Below are positions 54,381-64,000 of a stretch of DNA of 64,000 nucleotides, in pieces (position 1 is the stretch's first letter; each line of letters starts with the position of its first letter). Under the pieces are notes generated by a model. That model made no database searches. It was not told the DNA's origin and saw only the letters and a program-made list of their open reading frames with translations. This DNA comes from Paenibacillus chitinolyticus NBRC 15660 (GTDB lineage: Bacteria > Bacillota > Bacilli > Paenibacillales > NBRC-103111), in NCBI RefSeq assembly GCF_000739915.1, contig NZ_BBJT01000013.1:62001-126000 (forward strand), written 5' to 3'. Made by a program: the position numbers and the translations under genes.

Positions 54381-54703
54381 AGTTCCGACCGGAACGTCTC
54401 TGAACTCGCAGCCTGGGGATTGGAATCATATGTAATCTATTTGGAGGCGATCCGTCCTCAAATCCTTATATAACAAGCCTTCGGCCGGCATCCCAATTGG
54501 AACATTTTAGTACGTACCGGCTTAAAAATCAAACAAGCCCCGGAGCGGCAGGGATTTTCACGCCGCTTCCGGGGCTTGTTTATGCAGGCCGCGCCCGGGT
54601 TTGTACAAATTCTTTGATGAATGTGTCGTTTTCTTGACTGTGCGGGGACCCGCAATTTTTTCCTATTAAAAAAGGAACCGGCCTATGCTTGCCTGCCGCG
54701 CCG
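54381..54703. other. 323-base convergent intergenic
   Basis: Holds a large terminator hairpin (54530-54592) between thiN and the YfiT gene. The first 140 bases show no named element. Confidence 0.55.
54530..54592. terminator. Shared terminator, thiN and yfiT-like gene
   Basis: AAACAAGCCCCGGAGCGGC pairs with GCCGCTTCCGGGGCTTGTTT (one bulged base). A short T-run follows on each strand, better on the minus strand. Confidence 0.78.
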
Positions 54704-55234
54704 TCAGTGCCAGCTCATCCGCTCTCTGAGCGAAGTGACATGAGCGGTGTGATGCTTGCCGTGCCAGACATACAAGCCGAGACCGCGCGCCAATGTAGTC
54801 GGCCCGTTCACCGGATGCAGGAACGTCCGGGCCCAGCCCGCTTCATCCAGAGTCCGGAGCCACCGCACCCAACGGTCGTGCAGCGCGTCCAGCAGCGCCA
54901 GCGAAATCTCCGGCGGAGCCGTCTTCCCGTCTTCGAGTTCCGCCCACAACTGCTCTTCATAGGGCTTAATGACAGGCTCATTCTCCGTCGCGCCCAGCTT
55001 GAAGCGGACATAGCTGTTCATATGGCTGTCCGCCACATGGTGGATAACCTGGCGAACGGTCCAGCCGTCGGGGCGGTACGGCGTATCGAGCTGCTCCTCG
55101 GTCAGCCCGGCAACGGCCCTGCGCAGCCGAGAAGGAGCGGCCGCAAGTTCTTCGAGCCAGTCCTGAATTTGTTCCGGGGAAATCTCACCCTCGTAAGTAA
55201 AAGTTCCGATCGGATAACGCAAATCTTCTCCCAT
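54704..55234 (-). CDS. YfiT-type metal-dependent hydrolase (DinB superfamily)
   Basis: The 176-residue protein has the DinB-like four-helix bundle with the metal-binding His in RQVIHHVADSHMNSYVR (near 60-76) and WHGKHHTAHV (near 156-165), and the YfiT N-terminus LRYPIGTF. YfiT/BstA-type enzymes are nickel or other metal proteins; several are bacillithiol S-transferases, so a thiol-transfer role is possible. It fits a bacillithiol-using Firmicute. GGAGGAGG precedes the ATG. Confidence 0.9.
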   Translation of the reverse strand: MGEDLRYPIGTFTYEGEISPEQIQDWLEELAAAPSRLRRAVAGLTEEQLDTPYRPDGWTVRQVIHHVADSHMNSYVRFKLGATENEPVIKPYEEQLWAELEDGKTAPPEISLALLDALHDRWVRWLRTLDEAGWARTFLHPVNGPTTLARGLGLYVWHGKHHTAHVTSLRERMSWH

Positions 55235-57679
<2,445 letters not shown>

Positions 57680-58027
57680 TTAGAATAAATTTAACCCGAT
57701 CCGGGAGTTCCTCGAATCCCCGGATCGGTTCAGAACCCGCTTCGCTCCACAGAGCCGAAGCGGGTTCTTGGCGTATAATCCGACGTTGGCCTCTCTGCCG
57801 CGGTTCTAACGCCCGGTCCCGGCCGCGTTCCTCTGCTGCGGTTTGTGGCGTCCGGTCCGAGCTCCGCTTCTCATCGGCGGGGATTGAGTCCGGCCGGCCG
57901 GCTCTCTTTTCTAATAATTGCGGGTGCTACAGCCGATATAAACGATAAGTGTGAATACAGTCCGCCATATTAGGACGTTTATACGTATTTATACTCACCC
58001 ATCACCCGAAATGAAGAGGAATCCGAT
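57680..58027. other. 348-base intergenic downstream of pbuX
   Basis: Contains two hairpins after pbuX (CCGATCCGGG/CCCGGATCGG at about 57698-57728, and 57732-57768), then about 150 bases of GC-rich sequence with no named element. TTTATACT near 57985 may be a -10 box for the SLH gene. Confidence 0.55.
57732..57768 (+). terminator. Candidate terminator of xpt-pbuX
   Basis: AGAACCCGCTTCG pairs with CGAAGCGGGTTCT; the T-run is short (TTCTTGG). It is the second of two adjacent hairpins. Confidence 0.6.
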
Positions 58028-59629
58028 ATGAAAATGAGACTCTTATCCTTAAAAATCATTCTGGCGATTTTACTTATTCTTCCTCTGTTTCCGGCAGGGC
58101 CTGCGCGGGCGGGCTTAACCTCTACCCCGTTCCCGGATGTGGACAGCGCGAAATACAGCTGGGCGGTCCAATCCATCACTTTTATGGCCCAAAGCGGGGT
58201 TCTGCAGGGCTATCCGGACGGTACCTTCAAGCCGGGACGGTACGTAAACAAAGAGGAATGGGCGGTTATGGTCTACCGGCTGTTCGACAAATACCGGCCG
58301 AGCCTCAGATCGGACGCATTGAATTACAGCCGGCCGTCGTACGTCGATGTCCCTCCTTCCCACTGGGCTTACCGGGAAATCAGCGATACGTTCGTGGCGG
58401 TAGGAGATATGACCGTAACCGCACGCAGCGGCAAACCTGTGTTCAATCCCGAATATGCGTTTACGCGCTGGGATTTGGCCATGATGCTGTACGGACTTTA
58501 CGGGATAGACGGGGGACCGGAATCCACCAACGTCTGCGGCGACATGAACCGGTTCAAGGATATTACGACCCGGCTGTTCAATACCGAGAACGAGCTGGAA
58601 TCTTTCCGGAGTAAAGACAACCGCTACAATTCGGAGCTCCCTCCGGGCACCATTTATCCGATTCTTTTCCTGAAGGAAGCGGACGGTACGTGCGGCGCCA
58701 ACTACGACGACTACAGCGCACTCGCCGCCGGCGCGCTGATTGAGATGAACAAAACGGGCATCCTGACGGCCGACGCGGCCGGAAAGTTCTATCCTTCGGC
58801 CAAACTGACGCGTGCCGAGGCGGTGACGGTACTCCACCGGATTCTCGACCACCTGAAGACGCGGGGAGTACTCGGCAATTATTCCAGCATCAACCCTACC
58901 GGCATCCTCCGTCCGGTTCCCATGCCCGCCCCTAAACCCGGCGAAGCCGCGGAAGGACCGGGACCGTTCGACCGCGATCTCCAGCGGGACGGCGAGTTCA
59001 ACACGATCGTTTACCCGAACGGGAAAAAATATATGCGGCTCGAGCTGACATCCAAAGACGCTGCCGATCTGTACCTGTACATGAACGGAGACATTGCGTT
59101 CCTTCGTCAGGAAGAGCTGCCCCGGTACATCCAGGTAGACCGCGTCAGCCAGATCGGGATCAAGTCCCAGAGCCGCAATCCGGAGAAACGGTCGCCGCTG
59201 GCCGCCTACCCGGCTACGCTAAAGGTGACGTTCTACGACGAGATTCCCTCCACGGGAACGGGAACTGGAACAGGAACGGGCACGGGTATCGGTAAGCCGG
59301 GCAAAGACAACGGCGGACAAACCGGCGGCATAACGGCACCGCCCGGAGCGGCGGCCGTGCAGGACCTGAGAAGCCAGGGCGAGATCAATCAGACTTTTGC
59401 CCCGAATGGCTCGAAGTACATGAATGTTAACCTGGTATCCCAGGATAAAGTCGATGTTTATGTACAGCTCGGGACGGGCACCGCTTTCCTTAAGCAGGAG
59501 GAACTGCCGGCCAAGGTCAATGTGCAGGGCATGTCTTCCGTTACGGTCAGAACCCAGAGCCGCAATCCGGAGAAACGGACCAGCCAGCAGACCTACAACG
59601 CTTATCTGTATGTGACTTTCTCCAACTGA
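58028..59629 (+). CDS. S-layer homology domain protein with a duplicated C-terminal domain
   Basis: The 533-residue protein has a signal peptide (cleavage after ARA, about residue 28) and three SLH domains (about 35-88, 105-160 and 228-278; for example FPDVDSAKYSWAVQSITFM, YVDVPPSHWAYREIS), which anchor to pyruvylated wall polymers. Then follow two homologous C-terminal modules (about 315-404 and 445-533) joined by a six-fold Thr-Gly tract (409-420). Both modules end in QSRNPEKR followed by a beta-rich segment. The modules match no family I recognise. GAAGAGG precedes the ATG. Confidence 0.88.
   Translation: MKMRLLSLKIILAILLILPLFPAGPARAGLTSTPFPDVDSAKYSWAVQSITFMAQSGVLQGYPDGTFKPGRYVNKEEWAVMVYRLFDKYRPSLRSDALNYSRPSYVDVPPSHWAYREISDTFVAVGDMTVTARSGKPVFNPEYAFTRWDLAMMLYGLYGIDGGPESTNVCGDMNRFKDITTRLFNTENELESFRSKDNRYNSELPPGTIYPILFLKEADGTCGANYDDYSALAAGALIEMNKTGILTADAAGKFYPSAKLTRAEAVTVLHRILDHLKTRGVLGNYSSINPTGILRPVPMPAPKPGEAAEGPGPFDRDLQRDGEFNTIVYPNGKKYMRLELTSKDAADLYLYMNGDIAFLRQEELPRYIQVDRVSQIGIKSQSRNPEKRSPLAAYPATLKVTFYDEIPSTGTGTGTGTGTGIGKPGKDNGGQTGGITAPPGAAAVQDLRSQGEINQTFAPNGSKYMNVNLVSQDKVDVYVQLGTGTAFLKQEELPAKVNVQGMSSVTVRTQSRNPEKRTSQQTYNAYLYVTFSN
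59252..59287 (+). repeat. Thr-Gly coding tandem repeat
   Basis: Six consecutive ACx-GGx codon pairs encode the Thr-Gly linker between the duplicated modules of the SLH protein. It is a slippage-prone 6-base repeat. Confidence 0.85.
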
Positions 59630-59728
59630 CAACGGGTCCCATAGGAGCGTTTGCCGGAACGAAAATGCGCCCCTCCCCGGCAAGTGGCAGGGGCGGTCCT
59701 AAGGAAATTAAAATATTCGTGAAATCCA

Positions 59729-59766
59729 AAAAACGCAAGGTTCTCTTCTCGAGAACCTTGCGTTTT
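59729..59766. terminator. Shared terminator, SLH gene and ohrR
   Basis: AAAAACGCAAGGTTCT pairs with AGAACCTTGCGTTTTT around CTTCTCG between convergent genes. Confidence 0.92.
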
Positions 59767-59867
59767 TCATAGGTATTAACGGCTGCCTCCAAAACTCATA
59801 CCGTCTTCCCGTTCGGTGAACGGTTTGAAGCGATCTTGGATTCCTGCCGGCGTTCGGCGTCATCCGT

Positions 59868-60323
59868 CTACTCCTCGCTGTTGCGGTTAGCGTGGTTCAC
59901 CGCCGCCAGCAGCTGCTTCACCCGCTCCAGCAGATCGCCGACCTGTTCTTCCGTTCCGCCTGCGCGGGCCATAAGCTGCGCCGGTATGCACGTGCTGGGC
60001 TGCTCCAGCGCGCGTCCTTTGTCCGTCAGCGTAATGACGACACTCCGCTCGTCACGGCTGGAGCGGGTACGCTTCAGGAGACCGGAAGCTTCCATTCTTT
60101 TGAGCATCGGAGTCAGGGTGCCCGAATCGAGGAAGAGCCGTTCGCCGAGCTCTTTTACGGTCGATTCGTCTTTTTCCCACAGCACGAGCAAAACCAGGTA
60201 CTGGGGATACGTCAAACCCAGCTCTTCGAGCATGGGGTGGTACATCCGCGTAATTTCACGCGAACAGGCATATAGCGCAAAGCAAAGCTGATTCTCTAGT
60301 TTCTGCTCAGATGGTGGATTCAT
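59868..60323 (-). CDS. ohrR: Organic peroxide sensor OhrR (MarR family)
   Basis: The 151-residue repressor has the OhrR N-terminus LENQLCFALYACSREI with the peroxide-sensing Cys14, a winged-helix domain with LGERLFLDSGTLTPMLKRMEASG, and RDERSVVITLTDKG. Oxidation of the cysteine releases DNA. Here it lies 23 bases downstream of a glutathione-peroxidase-like gene, so it probably regulates that gene and itself instead of the usual ohr gene. Confidence 0.93.
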   Translation of the reverse strand: MNPPSEQKLENQLCFALYACSREITRMYHPMLEELGLTYPQYLVLLVLWEKDESTVKELGERLFLDSGTLTPMLKRMEASGLLKRTRSSRDERSVVITLTDKGRALEQPSTCIPAQLMARAGGTEEQVGDLLERVKQLLAAVNHANRNSEE

Positions 60324-60346
60324 AGGGCTCTCAATCCTTATTCTGC

Positions 60347-60832
60347 TTATTCCGCCAGCAGTTTCTCGATATCTCCGGAAATTTTGGACGGTGCGGTCGT
60401 CGGCGCATACCGGCTGACCACGTCGCCCGAACGGTTAACGAGAAACTTGGAGAAATTCCATTTGACCTCTTTGGACAAAATTCCTGCCGTATGGCGGGTT
60501 AAATATTGGAACAGCGGGTGCGCGTCGCTTCCTTTGACATCAATTTTGGAGTACATCGGAAACGTAACGCCGTAATTGACCTGGCAGAACTGTTCAATCT
60601 CCTCATTGGTTCCCGGTTCCTGCTCCATAAACTGGTTGCTGGGAAAACCGAGTACGACAAGACCTTGGTCCTTGTAGGCGTCATACAGCTCCTGCAGTCC
60701 TTGATACTGCGGGGTAAAGCCGCACTTGCTCGCCGTGTTGACGATGAGCAGCACTTTGCCCTTATAGTCTTCAAGCGATTGTTCTTCTCCGTTAATCCGC
60801 TGAGCCGTAAACTCATACACACCCATCTTCAT
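60347..60832 (-). CDS. gpx: Glutathione-peroxidase-family thiol peroxidase
   Basis: The 161-residue peroxidase has catalytic Cys37 in NTASKCGFTPQY, FPSNQFMEQEPG and WNFSKFLV, the Gpx tetrad. As in other bacteria it is a cysteine form probably reduced by thioredoxin. A sigma-A promoter lies just upstream. Start may be ATG 60832 or, with better GGGAGG spacing, ATG 60826. It is the first gene of the gpx-ohrR unit. Confidence 0.93.
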   Translation of the reverse strand: MKMGVYEFTAQRINGEEQSLEDYKGKVLLIVNTASKCGFTPQYQGLQELYDAYKDQGLVVLGFPSNQFMEQEPGTNEEIEQFCQVNYGVTFPMYSKIDVKGSDAHPLFQYLTRHTAGILSKEVKWNFSKFLVNRSGDVVSRYAPTTAPSKISGDIEKLLAE

Positions 60833-60896
60833 AACCTCCCGGGTTCATTCGACTGCTTCATTTATTAGATTGTGCAAAATTAAAACACTTAAAATT

Positions 60897-60925
60897 AATA
60901 TACGTCTGCGGGAAGAAAAAGTCAA
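60897..60925 (-). promoter_or_regulatory. Sigma-A promoter of gpx-ohrR with AT-rich operator-like region
   Basis: TTGACT (60925-60920), 17 bases, TATATT (60902-60897) on the minus strand. The following 30 bases (AATTTTAAGTG then TTTTAATTTTGCACAA) are AT-rich and partly palindromic, similar in kind to the OhrR operator, but not a clean match. Confidence 0.72.
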
Positions 60926-61065
60926 ATGACCTTGGGAATGGATGCACCTGTGAACGGGTGCTGTTTCATTCAGGGACAAGGGACCGGGAATCCGGGGGCC
61001 GGAGACCCGTGCCGTTCGTAAAAGTCCGGCGTGCCCCTGCCCGCCGTGTTCCGTCGACACTTCTG

Positions 61066-61803
61066 CTATACGCTGAAAGTCAGCTTCGCCGCTTCATGGA
61101 TCGTGGTACCCGAATGAATGCCGGTCACGATTTTTTTCATGGAACCCGGCTTATCGAAGTTAAACACGTGAATGGGCATCCCATAATCTCTTGCGAGGAT
61201 AAAAGCGGACTGGTCCATTACCCGCAGATCGTTCTGAAGCACATCGTTGTAATGCAGCGATTCATACATGCGGGCATCCCCGTATATATTCGGGTCCTTG
61301 TCGTAAACGCCGTCCACCCCCTGCTTCGCCACCAAAATGGCGTCGCAGTTAACTTCGATGGCCCTCTGGACCGAGGGATAGTCCGTCGTAACGAAAGGCT
61401 GGCCGTTGCCGCCCGCGAAGATAACGATGTAGCCTTTTTCCAGATGGTGAATCGCTCGCAAACGTATATAAGGCTCCGCCACCGACGTAACGGGAATCGC
61501 GGTCATCACGCGCACTTCGGCATTCGTTCTCGCTTTCAGCACGCCGCGCAGCATAAGGCTGTTAATGACCGTAGCCAGCGTGCCGATATTGTCGGCCTCC
61601 GCCCGCTCGATGCCCCAGTTCTCTCCCATATTGCCGCGGAAAATGTTCCCTCCGCCGATCACAAGCGACACTTCCACGCCGAGCTCCAGCACCGACAAAA
61701 TTTCACGGGCGATATGCTCCAGTCTCTCCGGGTCGAATCCGAAATCGCCGCTGCCGGCTACCGCTCCTCCGCTCAGCTTGATCAATACGCGTCTGTACTT
61801 CAT
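61066..61803 (-). CDS. UMP-kinase (PyrH) paralogue
   Basis: The 245-residue protein has the amino-acid-kinase fold of UMP kinase: LIKLSGGAVAGSG (usual KLSGEALAG), VIGGGNIFRGNM (residues 48-59), NIGTLATVINSLMLR and AILVAKQGVDGVYDKDP. The nucleotide-binding loop departs from typical PyrH: GGNGQPFVTTDYPSVQ (131-146) against GGTGNPFFTTDTAA. It stands alone rather than in the rpsB-tsf-pyrH-frr cluster, so it is probably a second copy. It is preceded by a leader ORF and terminator. GGAGGTGAAGGG supports the ATG. It may phosphorylate UMP or another substrate. Confidence 0.85.
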   Translation of the reverse strand: MKYRRVLIKLSGGAVAGSGDFGFDPERLEHIAREILSVLELGVEVSLVIGGGNIFRGNMGENWGIERAEADNIGTLATVINSLMLRGVLKARTNAEVRVMTAIPVTSVAEPYIRLRAIHHLEKGYIVIFAGGNGQPFVTTDYPSVQRAIEVNCDAILVAKQGVDGVYDKDPNIYGDARMYESLHYNDVLQNDLRVMDQSAFILARDYGMPIHVFNFDKPGSMKKIVTGIHSGTTIHEAAKLTFSV

Positions 61804-61823
61804 CCCTTCACCTCCGGAAAAAT

Positions 61824-61856
61824 AAAAAACACCAAAGCCTGAACGGCCTCAGTGTT
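61824..61856 (-). terminator. Leader terminator (attenuator candidate) of the UMP-kinase paralogue
   Basis: On the minus strand AACACTGAGGCC pairs over 12 bases with GGCTTTGGTGTT (three G-U pairs) around a GTTCA loop and is followed by T6-A-T5. The 5' arm starts two bases before the leader ORF stop codon (TGA at 61851-61849). The gene starts 20 bases beyond the T-run. Confidence 0.88.
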
Positions 61857-61914
61857 CCAAATAGGAAATAGGAAACGATGCTTGCTTCTGAATACTCCGG
61901 TTCCACCGCTTCAT
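61849..61914 (-). CDS. 21-residue leader peptide, putative attenuator
   Basis: The ORF starts at ATG 61914 with AAAGGTG eight bases upstream, encodes MKRWNRSIQKQ and onwards and ends SFPISYLEH-stop. Its stop codon overlaps the 5' arm of the terminator hairpin. The last third of its RNA is U-rich (UUUCCUAUUUCCUAUUUGG). A sigma-A promoter lies 35 bases upstream. Length, position and stop are those of a translated attenuator; the peptide itself may matter little. Confidence 0.75.
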   Translation of the reverse strand: MKRWNRSIQKQASFPISYLEH

Positions 61915-61948
61915 ATCCCCCACACCTTTCCCAATGTCTCAAGAAACT

Positions 61949-61976
61949 ATTATAAACGTATGTACAAAGATTGCAA
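61949..61976 (-). promoter_or_regulatory. Sigma-A promoter of the leader-UMP-kinase transcript
   Basis: TTGCAA (61976-61971), 16 bases, perfect TATAAT (61954-61949) on the minus strand, in the gap downstream of the Lrp gene. Confidence 0.8.
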
Positions 61977-62013
61977 ACATGAACGCGGACCGCCGGATTT
62001 CTTCATGAATGAT

Positions 62014-62457
62014 TTACAGGACCGACTCCTTCACAGGCAGAATCGGAGCCTGAGCGAGCGGCGAAGATAAGACCACGAGCGTGGACGGCTTGCCGAACTC
62101 CATAGACGCGTCGATAAAAGTCTCCAGTTCACGGACGGAGCTTGTCACCAGCTTGGTCAAATAACTGTACGGCCCCGCAATGCGGTGGCATTCGGCAACT
62201 TCCGGAACCTGACGGACAAACTCCACATACCGGCGGCAGTGCTCCGTTTCCATCAGGATATAAGCGATGACCGCTTTACCTACGGCTTCCGGGGATACGA
62301 CGGCGCGATACCCCTTCAAAACTCCCTTATCCTCCAAGCGCCGAACCCGTTCGGCGGCCGCCGGCGAAGTGAGACCCACCTGCTTTCCGAGCTCCGTCAT
62401 GCTCATTCTCCCGTTCTCCTGAAGCAGCGCGAGTATGCTGCGGTCTGTCTGATCCAA
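62014..62457 (-). CDS. Lrp/AsnC-family regulator
   Basis: The 147-residue regulator has an N-terminal HTH (LDQTDRSILALLQENGRMSMTELGKQVGL) and a C-terminal RAM domain (GKAVIAYILMETEHCRRY and VAGPYSYL-like GPYSYLTKLVTSS). Lrp-type proteins respond to amino acids. A TTG at 62457 with GGGGGAG six bases upstream gives the canonical short N-terminus; a TTG at 62502 would add 15 residues. It is divergent from the hydrolase gene, which it may regulate. Confidence 0.87.
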   Translation of the reverse strand: MDQTDRSILALLQENGRMSMTELGKQVGLTSPAAAERVRRLEDKGVLKGYRAVVSPEAVGKAVIAYILMETEHCRRYVEFVRQVPEVAECHRIAGPYSYLTKLVTSSVRELETFIDASMEFGKPSTLVVLSSPLAQAPILPVKESVL

Positions 62458-62610
62458 CTCTTTCTCCCCCACTTCTTTCTTTTTTAAAATGCGGCCGTTC
62501 AAAAGCTTTCAAAGTCAAGGCGAACGAACATCTTTCCTTTCAGTATAACCTGTAATCCGAGCGCTCCGGCAAGTAAAATGAATAGCAACTACGAAAGGAG
62601 CTGTCAACGG

Positions 62611-63171
62611 ATGCAACTGAACGATAAAGCGGTTCTGCTAGTGATCGATGTCCAGAAGGCGTTTGACGATCCGCGCTGGGGAAGGCGAAACAACCCCGAA
62701 GCGGAGAACAACATCGCCCTTCTGCTGAAAGCCTGGAGAGAGACCGGACGGCCGGTCATCCATGTGCAGCATATCGGGGTGACGCCGCAGTCCTTGTTCC
62801 GAGCCGGCAGCGCTGCGGTAGAGCCCAAACCCGAGGCGCTGCCTATGCCTTACGAAGCCGTTATCCGCAAGTCGGTGAACAGCGCCTTCATCGGAACGGA
62901 CCTGGAGGCGCGTCTTCGCGTGCTCGGCTGCACCGAGGTGGTCGTCGCCGGCCTCACGACCAACCACTGCGTGGAGACGACCGCCCGCATGTCCGGGAAC
63001 CTCGGGTTCCGTACGATTCTCGCTGCCGACGCTGCGGCGACTTTCGATCGTACGGGCCCGGACGGACGCGTTCATGCGGCCGAGGACATCCACGCGATGA
63101 CGCTGGCGAACCTGCACGGCGAGTTCGCCGAGATCGCGGATACTCGCACGCTGCTGGAAGCGGTGCAGTGA
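62611..63171 (+). CDS. Isochorismatase-fold cysteine hydrolase
   Basis: The 186-residue protein has the catalytic triad Asp13 (VIDVQKAF), Lys in VIRKSVNSAF and Cys in GLTTNHCVETTARM, with the cis-peptide preceding it. The superfamily includes nicotinamidases, N-carbamoylsarcosine amidase and isochorismatases; the substrate is unknown. The ATG at 62611 is chosen because AAGGAG lies ahead of it. It is divergent from the Lrp regulator. Confidence 0.9.
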   Translation: MQLNDKAVLLVIDVQKAFDDPRWGRRNNPEAENNIALLLKAWRETGRPVIHVQHIGVTPQSLFRAGSAAVEPKPEALPMPYEAVIRKSVNSAFIGTDLEARLRVLGCTEVVVAGLTTNHCVETTARMSGNLGFRTILAADAAATFDRTGPDGRVHAAEDIHAMTLANLHGEFAEIADTRTLLEAVQ

Positions 63172-63490
63172 GCGTGCTCCGGATCTTTTCTTCTTTTAGA
63201 TGACATAAAGTCCATGGCGTGTATGATTAAAGCGGCGAATATTTTGCGGGGCTGATGGCTCGTATCTTCAATCATTACCGTCGTTAGCTGTCCACACAAA
63301 ATTCCTGAATAGTACTGGCTTCCCATAGCCGGCTGCATCTCTTTATTCCAAAAAAGGTGAACCTATGAAAAGAGGGGCGGGCGGAGCTCCGACTTTACTT
63401 CGGCCCCGGGGGCCGGACTCCCTGCACAAAAAGCGGTCCCGGGTAACCGGAACCGCTTTTCCTTTTCTATATGCGCCGAGAGTAGTGGCA
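63172..63490. other. 319-base convergent intergenic
   Basis: It holds the MFS terminator (63428-63460). I see no ORF, promoter or hairpin that I can support in the rest. Confidence 0.55.
63428..63460 (-). terminator. Terminator of the MFS gene
   Basis: AAAAGCGGTTCCGG and the complementary CCGGGACCGCTTTTT form a stem with a small asymmetry and run into T5 on the minus strand, 30 bases after the stop. Confidence 0.82.
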
Positions 63491-64000
63491 TCACGCCGTA
63501 TGGACGGTCTTGGCCGTTTTGTCGTCCAGCGCCTGAAGTACCTGGAGGCAGATGAATCCGCACAGCCCGATCATCCCGTAAATCACCCAAGGCCAGACTG
63601 TCCCGCCGTACTCTCCGCTCAGCCACGTGCCCAGGTAGTTGCCGATCGTCCCGCCGACCGCGTAAGAGAGCCCGAAAGCCCCATAGAAGGCGCCCGTATC
63701 CTCGTTCATGCTGTACTCCGCTATCGCAATGTCCACCCCCGGCAGCACAAGCGTCTCGCCCGAAGTAAACACCAGCACGCAAAGCAGGACCCAGAGTACC
63801 GAAGGCACCCACGGAACCGCCAGAAGGCCTAATCCGATAATCAGCATGCCGTATTTGACGATCACGGCCGCCGGATTTCGCTGAAAAACTCCCCGCAGCA
63901 GAAACATAAACAGAACCGCGTACAGTCCGTTGAAAATTACGACACTGCTGACCAGACGTTCGTTTCCGCTCATCCGGTAAACTTCGAGCGGCAGCGAGAC
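63491..64000 (-). CDS. MFS transporter, 5' part outside the window
   Basis: The frame is open to the window edge, so only the last 170 residues are seen: about six membrane segments, the MFS second-half loop RGVFQRNPAAVIVKYG, and ADIAIAEYSMNEDTGAFYGAFGLSYAVGG. It resembles the drug-export-type half of the superfamily. An internal ATG at 63973 is not the true start. Its substrate is unknown. Confidence 0.85.
   Translation of the reverse strand, partial: VSLPLEVYRMSGNERLVSSVVIFNGLYAVLFMFLLRGVFQRNPAAVIVKYGMLIIGLGLLAVPWVPSVLWVLLCVLVFTSGETLVLPGVDIAIAEYSMNEDTGAFYGAFGLSYAVGGTIGNYLGTWLSGEYGGTVWPWVIYGMIGLCGFICLQVLQALDDKTAKTVHTA

Overview
The window comes from a mid-GC, low-complexity Firmicute chromosome, most likely Paenibacillus or a close relative in Paenibacillaceae. 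This is inferred from strong AGGAGG-type ribosome binding sites, frequent GTG/TTG starts, an S-layer (SLH) protein, ydaO-type c-di-AMP riboswitches, a GlcT/RAT-controlled ptsGHI operon, OhrR, a YfiT-type protein and YkoP-type envelope genes. I saw no rRNA, tRNA, insertion sequence, prophage or CRISPR array; the content is chromosomal metabolism, transport and envelope biology.

Layout. 1-9.4 kb: a cut-off cardiolipin synthase, a HAD phosphatase, the glutamate synthase pair gltB-gltD behind a sigma-A promoter, and a YdcF-like membrane protein. 9.5-15.5 kb (+ strand): thymidine kinase, an MGDG-synthase-like glycosyltransferase, an M23 peptidase plus bactofilin pair, a DUF2935 protein and an FAD oxidoreductase. 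15.6-18.3 kb: a first SsuABC-like sulfonate/nitrate/taurine-type ABC operon. 18.6-27.2 kb: a complete potassium module on the minus strand. Tandem c-di-AMP riboswitches, each with its own terminator, lead into an RCK-like 146-residue protein, a 36-residue membrane peptide, kdpF, kdpA, kdpB and kdpC, followed by a separate KdpD-like protein that carries the sensor half twice and has no kinase. 27.4-29.7 kb: cstA with its small YbdD partner behind a cre site. 29.8-36.1 kb: YitT, YjbR and the ptsG-ptsH-ptsI operon with promoter, RAT and terminator visible.

36.4-42.4 kb: a second ABC operon (ATPase, two paralogous permeases, lipoprotein) that ends in an AprA-like flavoprotein and an AprB-like ferredoxin. 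It sits between ptsG and its antiterminator gene glcT, shares an 11-base promoter element with the first SsuABC-like operon and carries a terminator in its leader. 43.5-49.9 kb: an envelope operon of two MGDG-synthase-like glycosyltransferases, an MFS protein and a NodB-YkoP deacetylase, plus a GT2 enzyme. 50.2-53.4 kb: an OmpR-type regulator convergent with a 7TM histidine kinase, and a small protein. 53.7-57.7 kb: thiamine pyrophosphokinase, YfiT, and guanine-riboswitch-controlled xpt-pbuX. 58-64 kb: an SLH protein with a duplicated C-terminal domain, gpx-ohrR, a UMP-kinase paralogue, an Lrp regulator, an isochorismatase-fold hydrolase and a truncated MFS gene.

The most interesting pieces are regulatory. 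The UMP-kinase paralogue has a complete attenuator: a sigma-A promoter, a 21-codon leader ORF with a pyrimidine-rich end, a stop codon abutting the terminator stem, then the gene. The Kdp locus combines two c-di-AMP riboswitches with a duplicated KdpD sensor protein and an RCK-like protein. The flavoprotein/ferredoxin/two-permease operon looks like an undescribed organosulfur route.
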